A DNA stretch of 64,000 nt. It comes from Rhodococcus sp. SMB37. GTDB taxonomy: Bacteria; Actinomycetota; Actinomycetes; Mycobacteriales; Mycobacteriaceae. Made by a program: the position numbers and the translations under genes. The stretch covers positions 391,514 to 455,513 of the forward strand of contig NZ_SLVY01000003.1 of assembly GCF_004345605.1 (NCBI RefSeq). The letters run 5' to 3'. Under the pieces are notes generated by a model, which did no database searches, was not told the origin of the DNA, and saw only the letters and a program-made list of their open reading frames with translations. Shown in pieces: positions 63,957 to 64,000 of this stretch; the stretch's first letter is position 1, and every line of letters begins with the position of its first letter.

Positions 63957-64000
63957 GTGGAAAACCGTGGATCCGGTGTGCTTCCACGATCGACTACCCG
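63957..64000 (+). CDS. Possible start of a divergent gene, cut by the right edge
   Basis: GTG at 63957 opens a frame reading VENRGSGVLPRSTT to the window edge. The basic N-terminal flavour (PRSTT) and the position opposite an SDR gene with a palindrome between them are what one sees for TetR-type regulators, but only 14 residues are present. Very tentative. Confidence 0.3.
   Translation, partial: MENRGSGVLPRSTT

Overview
This 64 kb window is a high-GC actinobacterial chromosome segment, most likely from Rhodococcus or a close relative. The signs are: a mycothiol-type maleylpyruvate isomerase; a 3-hydroxybenzoate 6-hydroxylase whose His213 and Gln301 fall at the same positions as in the R. 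jostii enzyme; a single-chain multidomain acetyl-CoA carboxylase; many GTG starts; and many 4-bp ATGA/GTGA gene overlaps. I saw no rRNA, tRNA, CRISPR array, transposase or phage genes.

Layout. 0-5.5 kb: a leftward operon of two DUF1989 proteins (carboxyguanidine deiminase type), a carboxyltransferase-only urea/guanidine carboxylase, an unknown protein and a 2-oxoglutarate oxygenase cut by the window edge, with a divergent TetR gene. 5.5-12.6 kb: cytochrome oxidase subunit I, a phytase-like esterase lipoprotein, a TauD-type dioxygenase, a secreted serine-hydrolase-like protein and a CoA-binding protein. 12.6-16.7 kb: a block of poorly known genes around a ParA ATPase and a coupled small partner. 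17.5-23 kb: the 1,825-residue carboxylase. 23-28.4 kb: a short Asp/Trp-rich protein, an alpha/beta hydrolase whose nucleophile is replaced by alanine, an AT-rich gap, then an SDR reductase and a ketoacyl synthase III with an unknown N-terminal half of about 300 residues, and an excalibur protein.

28.4-34.5 kb is a complete 3-hydroxybenzoate/gentisate island: transporter, 3-hydroxybenzoate 6-hydroxylase, gentisate dioxygenase, maleylpyruvate isomerase, fumarylpyruvate hydrolase and an IclR regulator. Together they take 3-hydroxybenzoate to fumarate and pyruvate. 35.6-40 kb holds a second aromatic-type flavin monooxygenase, an MHS transporter and a LysR regulator. 40-47.5 kb is a two-module NRPS (C-A-T-C-A-T-TE) coupled to a small conserved protein. 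47.6-51.1 kb holds two hypothetical genes and a small membrane protein.

51.2-54.2 kb: an HMG-CoA-lyase-like enzyme and a glycerate kinase (overlapping), the latter running 121 bp into a convergent luciferase-like monooxygenase. 54.2-57.5 kb: an envelope operon of a WXG-like/alpha-beta hydrolase, a lipoprotein and a membrane protein with a Pro-rich tail. 57.6-59.6 kb: a divergent TetR/flavin monooxygenase pair with two direct-repeat operators. 59.6-63.7 kb: a MacB/FtsX-type ABC exporter and an SDR. Two families of long hairpin repeats (near 7.5 and 10.2 kb; 34.5 and 35.6 kb) sit between genes, mostly as terminators.
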